DNA of 64,000 nucleotides from JABMMZ01 sp964505065 (GCA_964505065.1 CAZDGF010000005.1:8873-72872), one strand, 5' to 3'. Positions 46,501-55,099 are shown, counted from the stretch's first letter. Notes: generated by a model not told the origin, from the sequence alone. Made by a program: numbers and translations.

Positions 46501-47913
46501 GTGTTTATTCAACAATATAATACAACAGATACAATTGCCGCTATAGCTTCAGCACAAGCGGTTTCGGCTATTGGCGTAATCCGAATTTCTGGGAATGAAG
46601 CTTTTGCTATTTGTAATAAAATTTTTAAAGGTAAAAATTTAACGCTACAGCCTTCGCATACCATTCATTATGGCTATATTGTTGATGAAAACAACAATGT
46701 TGTGGACGAGGTAATGGTTTCTATTTTTAAAGCACCTAAAAGTTTTACTACTGAAGATAGCGTAGAAATAAGTTGCCATGGCTCGCCTTTTATTTTAAGT
46801 AGTGTTTTACAATTATTGGTAAATGCTGGTGCAAGATTGGCTTTAGCGGGCGAATTCTCTATGCGAGCATTTATAAATGGAAGAATAGATTTAACCCAAG
46901 CAGAAGCCGTAGGCGATACCATTGCAGCGCAAAATGAAGCGCAACTTTCTATTGCCTTACAGCAAATGCGTGGCGGCTTGTTGAACGAAATTTCAGCATT
47001 AAGACAACAATTGTTAGATTTTGTTTCGTTAATTGAGCTTGAATTAGACTTTGGCGAAGAAGATGTAGAATTTGCAGATAGAACACAGTTTAATTTATTA
47101 ATAGAAAAAATAATAGCCCATATTTCGCCAATTATCCAATCGTTTAAATATGGCAATGCCATAAAAAATGGTATTCCTGTAGCAATAATTGGCAGGCCAA
47201 ATGCAGGAAAATCATCTTTGCTTAATTTATTGTTGAACGAAGAAAGAGCAATAGTGTCTGAAATAGCAGGAACAACAAGAGATACCATTGAAGAGGTATT
47301 GAATATTAATGGCATTGCCTATCGATTTATAGATACAGCAGGTATAAGAAATACGGAGGATACCATTGAAAAAATAGGCATTGCAAAAGCATTAAAGAAA
47401 GTAGAAGAAGCCCAAATAGTGGTTTATATTTTCGATTGCTCTGCTACAAATTTTATTGAGGTGCAAGCCGATTTGAGCATGATAAAAGAAAAAAATGAAG
47501 AAGCAAAAATTTTAATTTTAGCCAATAAAACAGATTTAATTTCTAATGCAGAATTAATTACCATTATAAACCAATTAAAAACGCTAAACAATGATGCAAT
47601 CTTACCTATTCAATTAACAGAAAATACGGTTTTAGAAATTGAAAAAATTAAAGAAACCTTAAACAATTTGTTTTCTAAAACAGACATTAAAAACAACGAT
47701 ACTGTAATTACCAATTTAAGGCATTATACAGCACTTTCCGATGCAAAAATAGCTTTAGAGAATGTACAGCAACACATAGTTAATCAATCTACAAGCGATA
47801 TTTTGGCTTTAGAAGTTAAAAAAGCATTGCACGCACTTGGCGAAATTTCGGGCGAAATACACAACGATGAGGTGTTGGGCAATATTTTTGGTAAGTTTTG
47901 TATCGGAAAGTAA
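46501..47913 (+). CDS. mnmE: tRNA uridine-5-carboxymethylaminomethyl modification GTPase MnmE (TrmE)
   Basis: 470 residues from the GTG at 46501; the alternative TTG at 46492 lies inside the promoter. With MnmG it modifies the wobble uridine of several tRNAs. The N-terminal folate-binding domain contains TIAAIASAQAVSAIGVIRIS. The G domain has GRPNAGKSSLLN, DTAG and NKTD. The C-terminal CIGK that ends the family is intact. The last 18 bases of the gene form the left attachment site of an integrative element, and the element keeps the stop codon. Confidence 0.96.
   Translation: MFIQQYNTTDTIAAIASAQAVSAIGVIRISGNEAFAICNKIFKGKNLTLQPSHTIHYGYIVDENNNVVDEVMVSIFKAPKSFTTEDSVEISCHGSPFILSSVLQLLVNAGARLALAGEFSMRAFINGRIDLTQAEAVGDTIAAQNEAQLSIALQQMRGGLLNEISALRQQLLDFVSLIELELDFGEEDVEFADRTQFNLLIEKIIAHISPIIQSFKYGNAIKNGIPVAIIGRPNAGKSSLLNLLLNEERAIVSEIAGTTRDTIEEVLNINGIAYRFIDTAGIRNTEDTIEKIGIAKALKKVEEAQIVVYIFDCSATNFIEVQADLSMIKEKNEEAKILILANKTDLISNAELITIINQLKTLNNDAILPIQLTENTVLEIEKIKETLNNLFSKTDIKNNDTVITNLRHYTALSDAKIALENVQQHIVNQSTSDILALEVKKALHALGEISGEIHNDEVLGNIFGKFCIGK
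47896..47913. other. attL core site at the 3' end of mnmE
   Basis: TTTTGTATCGGAAAGTAA, the last 18 bases of mnmE including its stop codon. It matches 17 of 18 bases of the copy at 55110-55127. The same part of this gene is the known target of the SGI1 family of islands. Confidence 0.85.
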
Positions 47914-47957
47914 CCACCACAAAACAACTAAACATCAAACCAATAAGAAACTTATAC

Positions 47958-47983
47958 AAAGCCCTCTAATACAGGGCTTTTTT
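47958..47983 (+). terminator. Terminator after mnmE (supplied by the element)
   Basis: 8-bp stem AAAGCCCT/AGGGCTTT (47958-47965 with 47973-47980), 7-base loop, then TTT. It lies inside attL, so the element brings its own end for the mnmE transcript. Confidence 0.75.
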
Positions 47984-48019
47984 AATGCTTACAAATATAG
48001 GTTTCTTTTGTGTTAATAG

Positions 48020-48049
48020 TTGTTTGTTTATGGAATATTTGTACCTTTG
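48020..48049 (+). promoter_or_regulatory. Promoter of the element's first gene
   Basis: TTG at 48020-48022, 19-base spacer, TACCTTTG at 48042-48049. The -7 box overlaps the first ATTTGTACCTT arm-type repeat (48037-48047), so integrase binding there could block transcription. Confidence 0.5.
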
Positions 48050-48087
48050 CTGTACCTTACTATGGGTTGAAAGGCAAATTTGTACCT
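48037..48087 (+). repeat. Putative left integrase arm sites
   Basis: ATTTGTACCTT at 48037-48047, TGTACCTT at 48051-48058 and ATTTGTACCT at 48078-48087, all in the same direction. The same 11-mer occurs twice near attR (55030-55051). Confidence 0.6.
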
Positions 48088-48100
48088 CAACCCATTTTTT
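48062..48100 (+). terminator. Leader hairpin followed by T run, possible attenuator
   Basis: Stem ATGGGTTGA (48062-48070) with TCAACCCAT (48087-48095), 16-base loop, then TTTTT. It lies between the promoter and the ATG at 48151. The loop contains an arm-type repeat. Confidence 0.5.
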
Positions 48101-48150
48101 AGGTTTACAAACTTGACACTTTTAAACACTTAAATACAGTATAGTACAAA

Positions 48151-48714
48151 ATGAGTTCAAATATTAAGATACAACGTATTTGCCAGCATTGCGGCAATGA
48201 GTTCACAGCACGAACCACCACCACGCTTTACTGTTCACACCGTTGCAATAGTGCAGCATACAAAGCCAAACAAAGGGCTGGTAAGGTTGAGCAAAGCAAT
48301 AAGGAAACCCAGCGTATAAAAAGCCAGCCTATTGAGGAACTAAAGGCAAAGGAATTTTTAAGCGTTACACAGGTTTCAAAATTAATCGGCTGTTCCCGAC
48401 AAAATGTTTACAACCTTATCAATACTGGTAAGCTGAAAGCGACAAACATTTTATTAAAGAAAACTATTGTAAAGCGTTCAGACCTTGACAAACTATTTAA
48501 AGAGCCAACCAACCGAACACCTCAACCCGAAAAGCAACCCGAACAAATGCAGTTTGATATTTCCGACTGTTACAACCTTACAGAAATACAAAGTAAATAC
48601 GGTATTTCAGAAACAGCCTTACAAAACCTTATTAAACGAAACAGCATACCCAAAATAAAAAAGGGCTGGTTTGCATACGTTCCGAAAACGGTAATTGATA
48701 AACTATTGAGTTAA
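48151..48714 (+). CDS. Zinc-finger plus double helix-turn-helix DNA-binding protein (excisionase-like)
   Basis: 187 residues. An N-terminal zinc ribbon has Cys11, Cys14, Cys28 and Cys32. A basic linker leads to a MerR/excisionase-type helix-turn-helix (LSVTQVSKLIGCSRQNVYNL). A second similar domain lies at the C-terminus (LTEIQSKYGISETALQNLI). Position before the integrase, and overlap of its promoter with arm sites, suggest control of excision or integration. Gap to the integrase gene 20 bases. Confidence 0.68.
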   Translation: MSSNIKIQRICQHCGNEFTARTTTTLYCSHRCNSAAYKAKQRAGKVEQSNKETQRIKSQPIEELKAKEFLSVTQVSKLIGCSRQNVYNLINTGKLKATNILLKKTIVKRSDLDKLFKEPTNRTPQPEKQPEQMQFDISDCYNLTEIQSKYGISETALQNLIKRNSIPKIKKGWFAYVPKTVIDKLLS

Positions 48715-48734
48715 ACACTAAAGCATAAAAGACA

Positions 48735-49877
48735 ATGGCAATAAAAGTAAAATTAAGAGAAAAGAAAATTACAGGGAACAGGCAAAGTTTGTATTTAGAT
48801 TTTTACCCAGCTATACCACACCCCGAAACAGGCGAACCAACCCGAAGGGAATTTTTAGGGCTGTACCTTTTTGATAAGGCAAAGAACCCTATTGATAAGC
48901 AAGGCAACAAAGAAACTTTACAGCTTGCCGAACAGATAAGGCAGAAACGTGAAAACTATTTAAACAAGCCCGAAATTTACACAGGGTACGAAAAGGAACA
49001 ACTAAAAATTAAAGAGCAGGGCGAACAGAATTTTGTTACCTACTTTAAAAGCCTTGCTGACAAACGCAAAGCCAGCAACCACGATAACTGGGTTTCAGCT
49101 TACAATTACCTTGAAACATTTACAAAGGGAAATTTGAAGTTTGCCGACCTCAACGAAAAGTTTTGTAATGAGTTCAAAGAGCATTTACTCACTACCAAAA
49201 GCAATAAGAGCAACAAAGTAACCCTTGCCCAAAATTCAGCCGTTTCCTATTTCAATAAACTGAAAGCAACTTTAAAGCAAGCCTATAAAGACGGGTATTT
49301 ACCAAGCGACCTAAACGGCAAAATACAACCAGTTAAACAGGCAGAAACACAAAGAAACTTTTTAACCATTGAGGAACTGAATAGCCTTGTAAAAACAGAA
49401 TGTAATAACCCTTTATTGAAACGTGCAGCCCTATTTTCAGCCCTCACAGGGTTGAGGTTTTCAGATATTAAAAACCTTGTTTGGGGCGAACTGGAATACA
49501 TTGAGGGCAACGGTTATTTTATTCAGTTCAAACAACAAAAAACTAAAGGGGTTGAAATGATGCCTATTTCTGAACAGGCTTACAGCTTGCTGGGTGAATG
49601 TAAAGAACCCACCGACAACGTATTTGAGGGGCTTACCTATTCTGCATACGAAAACAAACACCTGTACCAATGGATTGGAGCAGCAGGAATAACAAAGGAT
49701 ATAACCTTTCATTGTTTCAGGCACACGTTTGCCACCTTGCAACTATCAAAGGGAACAGATATTTACACCGTTTCAAAAATGCTGGGACACCGTGAACTTA
49801 AAACTACACAGATTTACGCAAAGATTATAGACAAAACCAAACGTGATGCAGCCGACAAAATTAAATTAGAAATGTAA
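48735..49877 (+). CDS. int: Tyrosine recombinase / integrase of the element
   Basis: 380 residues. The N-terminal Bacteroidota arm-DNA-binding domain (about 1-90) begins KVKLREKKITGNRQSLYLDF. A SAM-like core-binding domain follows, then the catalytic domain with Arg in TGLRFSDI (about 241), HCFRH (His about 326, Arg about 329), LGHRELKTTQIY with His about 352 and the nucleophile Tyr about 361. All catalytic residues are present, so it should be active. The arm domain agrees with the repeated 11-mers near both ends of the element. Confidence 0.93.
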   Translation: MAIKVKLREKKITGNRQSLYLDFYPAIPHPETGEPTRREFLGLYLFDKAKNPIDKQGNKETLQLAEQIRQKRENYLNKPEIYTGYEKEQLKIKEQGEQNFVTYFKSLADKRKASNHDNWVSAYNYLETFTKGNLKFADLNEKFCNEFKEHLLTTKSNKSNKVTLAQNSAVSYFNKLKATLKQAYKDGYLPSDLNGKIQPVKQAETQRNFLTIEELNSLVKTECNNPLLKRAALFSALTGLRFSDIKNLVWGELEYIEGNGYFIQFKQQKTKGVEMMPISEQAYSLLGECKEPTDNVFEGLTYSAYENKHLYQWIGAAGITKDITFHCFRHTFATLQLSKGTDIYTVSKMLGHRELKTTQIYAKIIDKTKRDAADKIKLEM

Positions 49878-49896
49878 CTAACATAAAAAATTACAA

Positions 49897-50799
49897 ATGA
49901 ATAATACAAAAGGCTGGTACAATATTGTACAAAAAATAAATACAGAACTTGAAAATCGAACAAAAAGCGACAATCCCCACCCGATGGACTTGCTTTTAAA
50001 AGAGCAGACAAATATAGTTATTCAACTTTTTAATGAATGTGAGTTTGTAGGTTTTTCAAAAACCGACCCCAAAGCTGAAACCATTGTTGAAAATGTTTTA
50101 AAATGCGTTCAAAATTCACTAGCTAATAAAATTAGCGATGTACCCGACAAACCTTTTTTTAATTTGTATTTAGTTTTACTTTTTTTGGAAAAGGTTTTGC
50201 AGATTATTAAAAATGAATACGAAAGCAACCTAAATATAAGTATAGAATACCTTGAAAATATCATTTATCAAAGTAATGACTATGAAAATTTAGTTGAGGC
50301 TTCTCGAAGCATAGGTCGAAACATTATAAATAATAAACAACACCCCGATTTTGGAATATTAAAAAAACACATTGCGGAACAACTTGAATACATTGAACGA
50401 AATAACAAAACAGTAAAAGCCTTACCGCCTCAACAAACGAAAACGGACAAACTTAAAGCTGAACTGGGTAAATACGGTTTCTTTGAATTACTAAAGGTTA
50501 AGCAACTTTCAGAGCCAAACAAACAAAGCCTTGTTGAAATGATAAGTACAAACGGGTTGCCTTACAGCATTGCAATGTTTGAATATTTAGGCTTTTTAAA
50601 GCACATAGAAAACGAACACTTTAAAACAAAATACAAGCTGAATAAAGAGGTTGCAAAATGGTTTAATTCAGATAAAGAAGGAAGGGCAGTTAAGGGCAAT
50701 ATTTCAAGCCTTTCAGAATACAGTAAAGAGGATAAAAGCAAATACACGGCACATACCCATAAAGAAACTGTAAAAACCGATTATCAAAAATTGAAATAG
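49897..50799 (+). CDS. Element protein of unknown function
   Basis: 300 residues, soluble and helix-rich, no signal peptide. The C-terminal third (KLKAELGKYGFFELLKVKQL then GLPYSIAMFEYLGFL) looks like a conserved module I associate with genes beside integrases in this phylum, but I cannot name it. No catalytic motif seen. 20 bases after the integrase gene. A CTATC/GATAG hairpin lies in the 72-base gap that follows. Confidence 0.6.
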   Translation: MNNTKGWYNIVQKINTELENRTKSDNPHPMDLLLKEQTNIVIQLFNECEFVGFSKTDPKAETIVENVLKCVQNSLANKISDVPDKPFFNLYLVLLFLEKVLQIIKNEYESNLNISIEYLENIIYQSNDYENLVEASRSIGRNIINNKQHPDFGILKKHIAEQLEYIERNNKTVKALPPQQTKTDKLKAELGKYGFFELLKVKQLSEPNKQSLVEMISTNGLPYSIAMFEYLGFLKHIENEHFKTKYKLNKEVAKWFNSDKEGRAVKGNISSLSEYSKEDKSKYTAHTHKETVKTDYQKLK

Positions 50800-50871
50800 G
50801 GAGTACCCCCCTATTGTTGCCCCCAAAAGCCCCCTATACTATTGCACTATCAAATATAAAAAGATAGTCAA

Positions 50872-51225
50872 ATGGAAAATTTAACAGAGGGTTTAACCCT
50901 TGAAACATTACCGAAAGCCTTTACACAACTTACCAATGAAGTAAGCGAAATAAAAAGGCTGTTACTTGAAAAGAGTAACGAACAACCAACCGAAACCGAC
51001 CGTTGGTTTGACCTCAACGAACTTTGTATTTACCACCCCGACAAACCCAGTAAACCCACAGTTTACGGCTGGGTGAATGTTGGTACTATTCCTGTACACA
51101 AAGGCGGTAAAAAGTTGAGGTTTCTAAAATCGGAAATTGATAACTGGTTAAGGCAAGGCAGAAAAAAGACGTTGGCAGAAACAGCCAGCGAAGCCGAACA
51201 ATACTTAAAAAACAAAAAAGGGTAA
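50872..51225 (+). CDS. Small helix-turn-helix (excisionase-type) DNA-binding protein
   Basis: 117 residues. The N-terminal half is a short coiled segment (LTNEVSEIKRLLLEKSNE). The C-terminal half is a MerR/excisionase-like fold with the motif SKPTVYGWVNVGTIPVHKGG and KLRFLKSEIDNWL, typical of helix_turn_helix_17 proteins. Likely a recombination directionality factor or repressor. It begins a tight run of three genes. Confidence 0.75.
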   Translation: MENLTEGLTLETLPKAFTQLTNEVSEIKRLLLEKSNEQPTETDRWFDLNELCIYHPDKPSKPTVYGWVNVGTIPVHKGGKKLRFLKSEIDNWLRQGRKKTLAETASEAEQYLKNKKG

Positions 51226-51229
51226 AACT

Positions 51230-51433
51230 ATGCAGCAACATAATAAACCCCTTTTTGAAAATCTTAATTCTAACAATGGCAAATTTAACGATTTATTTTC
51301 ATTGTTAAATAACATCAAAACCTTTTCTGTAATATCTAAAAATAACATTTACAGACTTGCAGAAGCGTATCAAATTGAAGTTGATAGTTTAGCTTTTTTA
51401 ATATCAATTTATGGAGGGGAGGTAAACTACTAA
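51230..51433 (+). CDS. 67-residue element protein, unknown function
   Basis: It lies 4 bases after the excisionase-like gene, and its stop overlaps the start of the next gene (TAATG). Small, mixed polarity, no recognised domain. The coupling on both sides makes it a probable real gene. Confidence 0.55.
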   Translation: MQQHNKPLFENLNSNNGKFNDLFSLLNNIKTFSVISKNNIYRLAEAYQIEVDSLAFLISIYGGEVNY

Positions 51434-52488
51434 TGTATAATTTTGAATTTGACAAATACGGTATAGGGGTTGAGGATATTAAAACCGAAGCTGAACAACT
51501 TTTAAAGCAAGGCAATGAAGCCAAAGAAAGCAAAGGACTGTTCACCGTGAAAACAGCCAGCCGTTGGATTGAACAGGCGAAAACCCGTCCCATTCCGCAA
51601 ATGCTTTTTGGTGAATTTTGGTTTGAGGGTGAACTATGTATTTTGTTTGCCGACACTAATTTAGGGAAGTCAATTTTAGCCGTGCAAATAGGTAACAGTA
51701 TAAGCAAGGGCGAACAAATACGGGGCTTTAAATTGGAAACACCAAAGCAGCCGATTTTGTATTTTGATTTTGAGTTAAGCGACAAACAATTTGAAAACCG
51801 TTATTCAATAAAATTTGAACAGCATTACAACTTTGATAATAACTTTATACGGGTTGAAATAAACCCCGATGCCTTCGCACCCGATAATATTTCAAATGAG
51901 GATTACCTCAACCATTCATTGGAACGAAGTATTATCGAAACAGGGGCAAAGGTTTTAATCATTGATAACCTTACTTACCTCAAAAATGAAACTGAAAAGG
52001 CTAAAGATGCTTTGCCCTTAATGAAACATTTGAAAGCATTAAAAAACAAATACGGGCTTTCTATTTTAGCACTTGCACACACACCAAAAAGGGACTTATC
52101 AAAACCAATTACCCGAAATGATTTACAAGGCAGTAAGATGCTAATAAACTTTTGTGATAGTTCCTTTTCAATAGGTGAAAGCCACAGCGACAAAAATTTA
52201 CGCTACCTGAAACAGATTAAGCAACGAAACACCGAACAAATTTACGATGCTGAAAATGTTTGTGTTTGTCAAATTGATAAGCCCCTCAATTTCCTATTGT
52301 TTGAGTTTGTGAATTTCGGTAAGGAATGGGAACACCTGAAACAGCAAACTGAAAAGGACAAAGAAAACCTGAACGAAAAAGTAAGCGAACTAAAGCAGCA
52401 AGGGCGAAGCCTTCGGGAAATAGGGGCTGAACTGGGTATTTCTCACATGAAAGTAAGTAGAATTTTAAAAGACTGTAACATACTGTAA
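51433..52488 (+). CDS. RepA-like AAA ATPase / hexameric helicase-type protein
   Basis: 351 residues. RecA/KaiC-like fold (AAA_25) with Walker A ADTNLGKS at residues 73-80 and Walker B VLIIDN (about 174). HTPKR after a beta strand is a sensor-like motif. A C-terminal helix-turn-helix reads GRSLREIGAELGISHMKVSRIL. Similar proteins (RSF1010 RepA type) act as replicative helicases of plasmids and islands. The 3' end of the gene carries the first units of a TGTAACA array, and the next gene is a zinc-finger/toprim protein, so a replication module is likely. Confidence 0.75.
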   Translation: MYNFEFDKYGIGVEDIKTEAEQLLKQGNEAKESKGLFTVKTASRWIEQAKTRPIPQMLFGEFWFEGELCILFADTNLGKSILAVQIGNSISKGEQIRGFKLETPKQPILYFDFELSDKQFENRYSIKFEQHYNFDNNFIRVEINPDAFAPDNISNEDYLNHSLERSIIETGAKVLIIDNLTYLKNETEKAKDALPLMKHLKALKNKYGLSILALAHTPKRDLSKPITRNDLQGSKMLINFCDSSFSIGESHSDKNLRYLKQIKQRNTEQIYDAENVCVCQIDKPLNFLLFEFVNFGKEWEHLKQQTEKDKENLNEKVSELKQQGRSLREIGAELGISHMKVSRILKDCNIL

Positions 52489-52527
52489 CAACTGTAACAC
52501 CCTGTTACAAGTGTTACACCTGTTACA
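52474..52527. repeat. Dyad array of six TGTAACA/TGTTACA units, candidate origin or operator
   Basis: TGTAACA at 52474, 52484 and 52493, then its reverse complement TGTTACA at 52503, 52512 and 52521, with start-to-start spacings of 10, 9, 10, 9 and 9 bases (about one helical turn). The first two copies are in the end of the ATPase gene and the rest in the gap before the toprim gene. Confidence 0.85.
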
Positions 52528-52542
52528 CAAAAGAGGTAAACA

Positions 52543-53823
52543 ATGAGTGAACACAAATACATATTAGAACCATACAAGGGAATGAATACCCGTTACCATT
52601 GCCCCAGTTGCCAACAAAGGGATAAAACCTTTTCACTTTACATTGATACGGAAACAGGCGAACACATACACCCCACAGTTGGCAGGTGCAACCGTGAGAG
52701 TAATTGCGGTTATCATTACACACCTAAACAATTTTTTATTGATAATGGAGTTTTTAAAAGTTTCTGGACAGATACGCACGCACGCACGAAAAATTCAGTT
52801 TGCATGATGAGTAGTAAGCCTGTTTCCTATATTCCAATTTTAGTATTTAAAGCCAGTCTAAAAGAATATGAAACAAACCACTTTGTACAGTTCCTTATTA
52901 ACCTATTCGGTGTTGATGTTGCCAGCCAACTGGTAAGCCGTTATTTTATTGCCACCTCAAAATATTGGAACGGTTCAACTGTATTTTGGCAAATAGATGC
53001 AAAGGGCAAAGTAAGAACGGGTAAAATAATTCTTTACAGCCCCACCACAGGCAAAAGAGTAAAGAACCTTGAACTACCTGTTTACTGGGTGCACAAAGCC
53101 CTTAAACAGCCCGAATTTGAATTAAGGCAATGTTTGTTTGGGGAACACTTACTAATTGATAAAACAAAACCCGTTGCCATAGTTGAAAGCGAAAAAACGG
53201 CTATAATTGCCAGCGTTTATTTGCCCCAGTTTATTTGGGTTGCCGTTGGCAGCCTTACCAACCTGAACGCTGAAAAGTGCAGTATATTAAAGGGGCGAAC
53301 TGTTACACTATTTCCCGACCTCAACGGGTTTGATAAATGGAGCAGCAAGGCAAAGGAACTTTCACACCTTGCAATATTTACCGTTTCCGATTTATTAGAA
53401 CGTAAAGCCACCGAAGCAGAAAAGAAACAAGGGTTTGACCTTGCCGACTATTTAATAAAATACGATTACAAAGCCTTTGCTATACCTGAACCCGAAGCCA
53501 CCGACCCCCCAGCCGTTCAAACATTGGTTGAGGTGAAACCATTTGAGCAACCCGAACCCGTTTACTATTTTAGCAAGCCCGAACAACCAAAAACTGAAAG
53601 CTGGGAACAGGATATTACTGAACTTGAAAACTACTTTACAAATATTACACTACCAACCCAGCCCATAAAGCTGAACAAGTGCAGCACAATAATAAACTGT
53701 TCCCTATTCATTGAAAGCCACTTTGCAACCGTGAAAGCGAACAACGGCAAACGAATCTTTTTACCATACCTCAACCGTTTACAAGAATTGAAAGGTATAT
53801 TTCAAAGTTCCTTAATTATTTAG
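52543..53823 (+). CDS. DUF6371-type zinc-finger and toprim-like protein (primase-like)
   Basis: 426 residues. The N-terminal zinc finger has Cys20, Cys23, Cys49 and Cys55 and resembles primase zinc domains. A toprim-like region holds VAIVESEKTAIIAS (about 211) and LFPDLNGFDKW, with the glutamate and aspartate expected for metal binding. The C-terminus is proline- and glutamate-rich. Together with the ATPase it probably starts replication of the excised element. The link to a named primase family is not certain. Confidence 0.68.
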   Translation: MSEHKYILEPYKGMNTRYHCPSCQQRDKTFSLYIDTETGEHIHPTVGRCNRESNCGYHYTPKQFFIDNGVFKSFWTDTHARTKNSVCMMSSKPVSYIPILVFKASLKEYETNHFVQFLINLFGVDVASQLVSRYFIATSKYWNGSTVFWQIDAKGKVRTGKIILYSPTTGKRVKNLELPVYWVHKALKQPEFELRQCLFGEHLLIDKTKPVAIVESEKTAIIASVYLPQFIWVAVGSLTNLNAEKCSILKGRTVTLFPDLNGFDKWSSKAKELSHLAIFTVSDLLERKATEAEKKQGFDLADYLIKYDYKAFAIPEPEATDPPAVQTLVEVKPFEQPEPVYYFSKPEQPKTESWEQDITELENYFTNITLPTQPIKLNKCSTIINCSLFIESHFATVKANNGKRIFLPYLNRLQELKGIFQSSLII

Positions 53824-53833
53824 GTTATTCTCT

Positions 53834-54412
53834 ATGGGGCGACATTCAAACATTCCTACTCTATACGATTTCTGTAAAAAACTATCAATTTCAGACCTTA
53901 AACGGCTTAAATATTTAAAACCCAACCAATGCCAAAGTGGTGCTATAACGTGGAAAAACAATGGATTTAAAACAGGGAGTATCTCAATAAAGGTCAACAC
54001 CTATTTAGAAAATCCTTATATTGAATTAAGTTATAGTATTAATCTTGTACCCCAAAATTATCGTATTCACTTTAAGTTATTGCCCTCAAATTTAGGCAAA
54101 GGGCTTGTTTGGTTATTTATTTGTCCAATTTCAGGCAGCTATTGCCGAAAGTTGTATTTATTAGATAAGCACTTTTGTCACCGAACAGCATATAATTTTG
54201 GAACATACCAAACCCAAACTTTAGGCACAAAGGATAAGTTTTTGATAAGGCAGTTTGATAAGATGACTAAAGCGAATAACGCTAAAAGCAAACTATACAG
54301 TAAGAATTTTAAAAAGCATTACAACGGCAAACCCACAAAACAATATTTGAAGCTATTAAGGCAAATTGAAGCTGGGGGCAGTATTTCTGAAACTGAACTA
54401 TTAATGAAATAA
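53834..54412 (+). CDS. Element protein of unknown function
   Basis: 192 residues. Begins GRHSNIPTLYDFCKKLSISD; the centre has WLFICPISGSYCRKLYLL followed by FCHRTAY, where spaced Cys and His residues may bind a metal. The C-terminus is basic and helical. No family named. It follows the toprim gene after 10 bases and has the same base composition. Confidence 0.58.
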   Translation: MGRHSNIPTLYDFCKKLSISDLKRLKYLKPNQCQSGAITWKNNGFKTGSISIKVNTYLENPYIELSYSINLVPQNYRIHFKLLPSNLGKGLVWLFICPISGSYCRKLYLLDKHFCHRTAYNFGTYQTQTLGTKDKFLIRQFDKMTKANNAKSKLYSKNFKKHYNGKPTKQYLKLLRQIEAGGSISETELLMK

Positions 54413-54460
54413 ATCAATTTTTTTTATATTGAGTTTTTGAATACTTTTGAAAAAAAAAAT

Positions 54461-55015
54461 ATGATAGGAATTATCCCAAATCCAAAAAAAACATTTCAAA
54501 TTGAAAAAAAATTAGAAGATGTTCAATCGGCAATTGAAGATATTGTCCTTTTCGACACAAAATACACACTTTTAAAAACAAATCCAATTCTAAATCTATT
54601 AACTTTTGAAGCAACAGAATTTTTAAGTTTAGGAGTTTTTATTGATATTACTTGTTTTACAGTTAATGAGAGCAGAACTGAAATTACAATAGAAATTAAA
54701 AGAAAAGTTGGAACTTTCAATCAAAGTCATGAAGTAACACAGGCGAACCAACATATTACTAAAATTACTGATTTAATATCTGAAAGCATAAGTACAGATA
54801 AGGATATTAGAAAAGAAATGTTTGAAAATATCGAAATCCAAAAACAGAATAAAATTGATGCCGATAAACAAAGAATAGAAAGTATAAGAGAAAAAGGCAG
54901 AATTGAAAAACTTAATAACCCTATTTTATATTACACTAAACAGTCTTTGATTATTTTATTTAGTATTGGATTAATAATAGGAGTTGTCTATGTAGTTATT
55001 AAAGTGTTAAAATAA
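54461..55015 (+). CDS. Probable cargo protein with coiled segment and C-terminal membrane anchor
   Basis: 184 residues from the ATG at 54461. A TTG eight codons earlier lies over a TACTTTTG box (54442-54449) and is less likely. The protein has a mixed N-terminal domain, a charged helix near residues 115-150 (ADKQRIESIREKGRIEKL) and one transmembrane helix at the end (about 160-180). It is AT-rich, unlike the other element genes, and seems to have its own promoter. The place next to attR is typical for accessory genes. Function unknown. Confidence 0.6.
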   Translation: MIGIIPNPKKTFQIEKKLEDVQSAIEDIVLFDTKYTLLKTNPILNLLTFEATEFLSLGVFIDITCFTVNESRTEITIEIKRKVGTFNQSHEVTQANQHITKITDLISESISTDKDIRKEMFENIEIQKQNKIDADKQRIESIREKGRIEKLNNPILYYTKQSLIILFSIGLIIGVVYVVIKVLK

Positions 55016-55029
55016 TAATTTATTGTATT

Positions 55030-55051
55030 ATTTGTACCTTATTTGTACCTT
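55030..55051 (+). repeat. Putative right integrase arm sites
   Basis: Two head-to-tail copies of ATTTGTACCTT (55030-55040, 55041-55051), identical to the site at 48037-48047 and in the same direction, about 60 bases before the attR core. Confidence 0.65.
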
Positions 55052-55099
55052 GTGTTTTTCAATTTTTCATAAAACGCTATTTATTAAACACTTAACAAA

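Noticed and set aside
46674..47315. A 213-codon frame opposite mnmE
   Set aside because: Antisense shadow of the strongly conserved GTPase.
49897..54412. A relaxase or conjugation gene in the element
   Set aside because: No HUH relaxase, MobC or coupling-protein motif could be read in the hypothetical proteins; remote homologues cannot be excluded.
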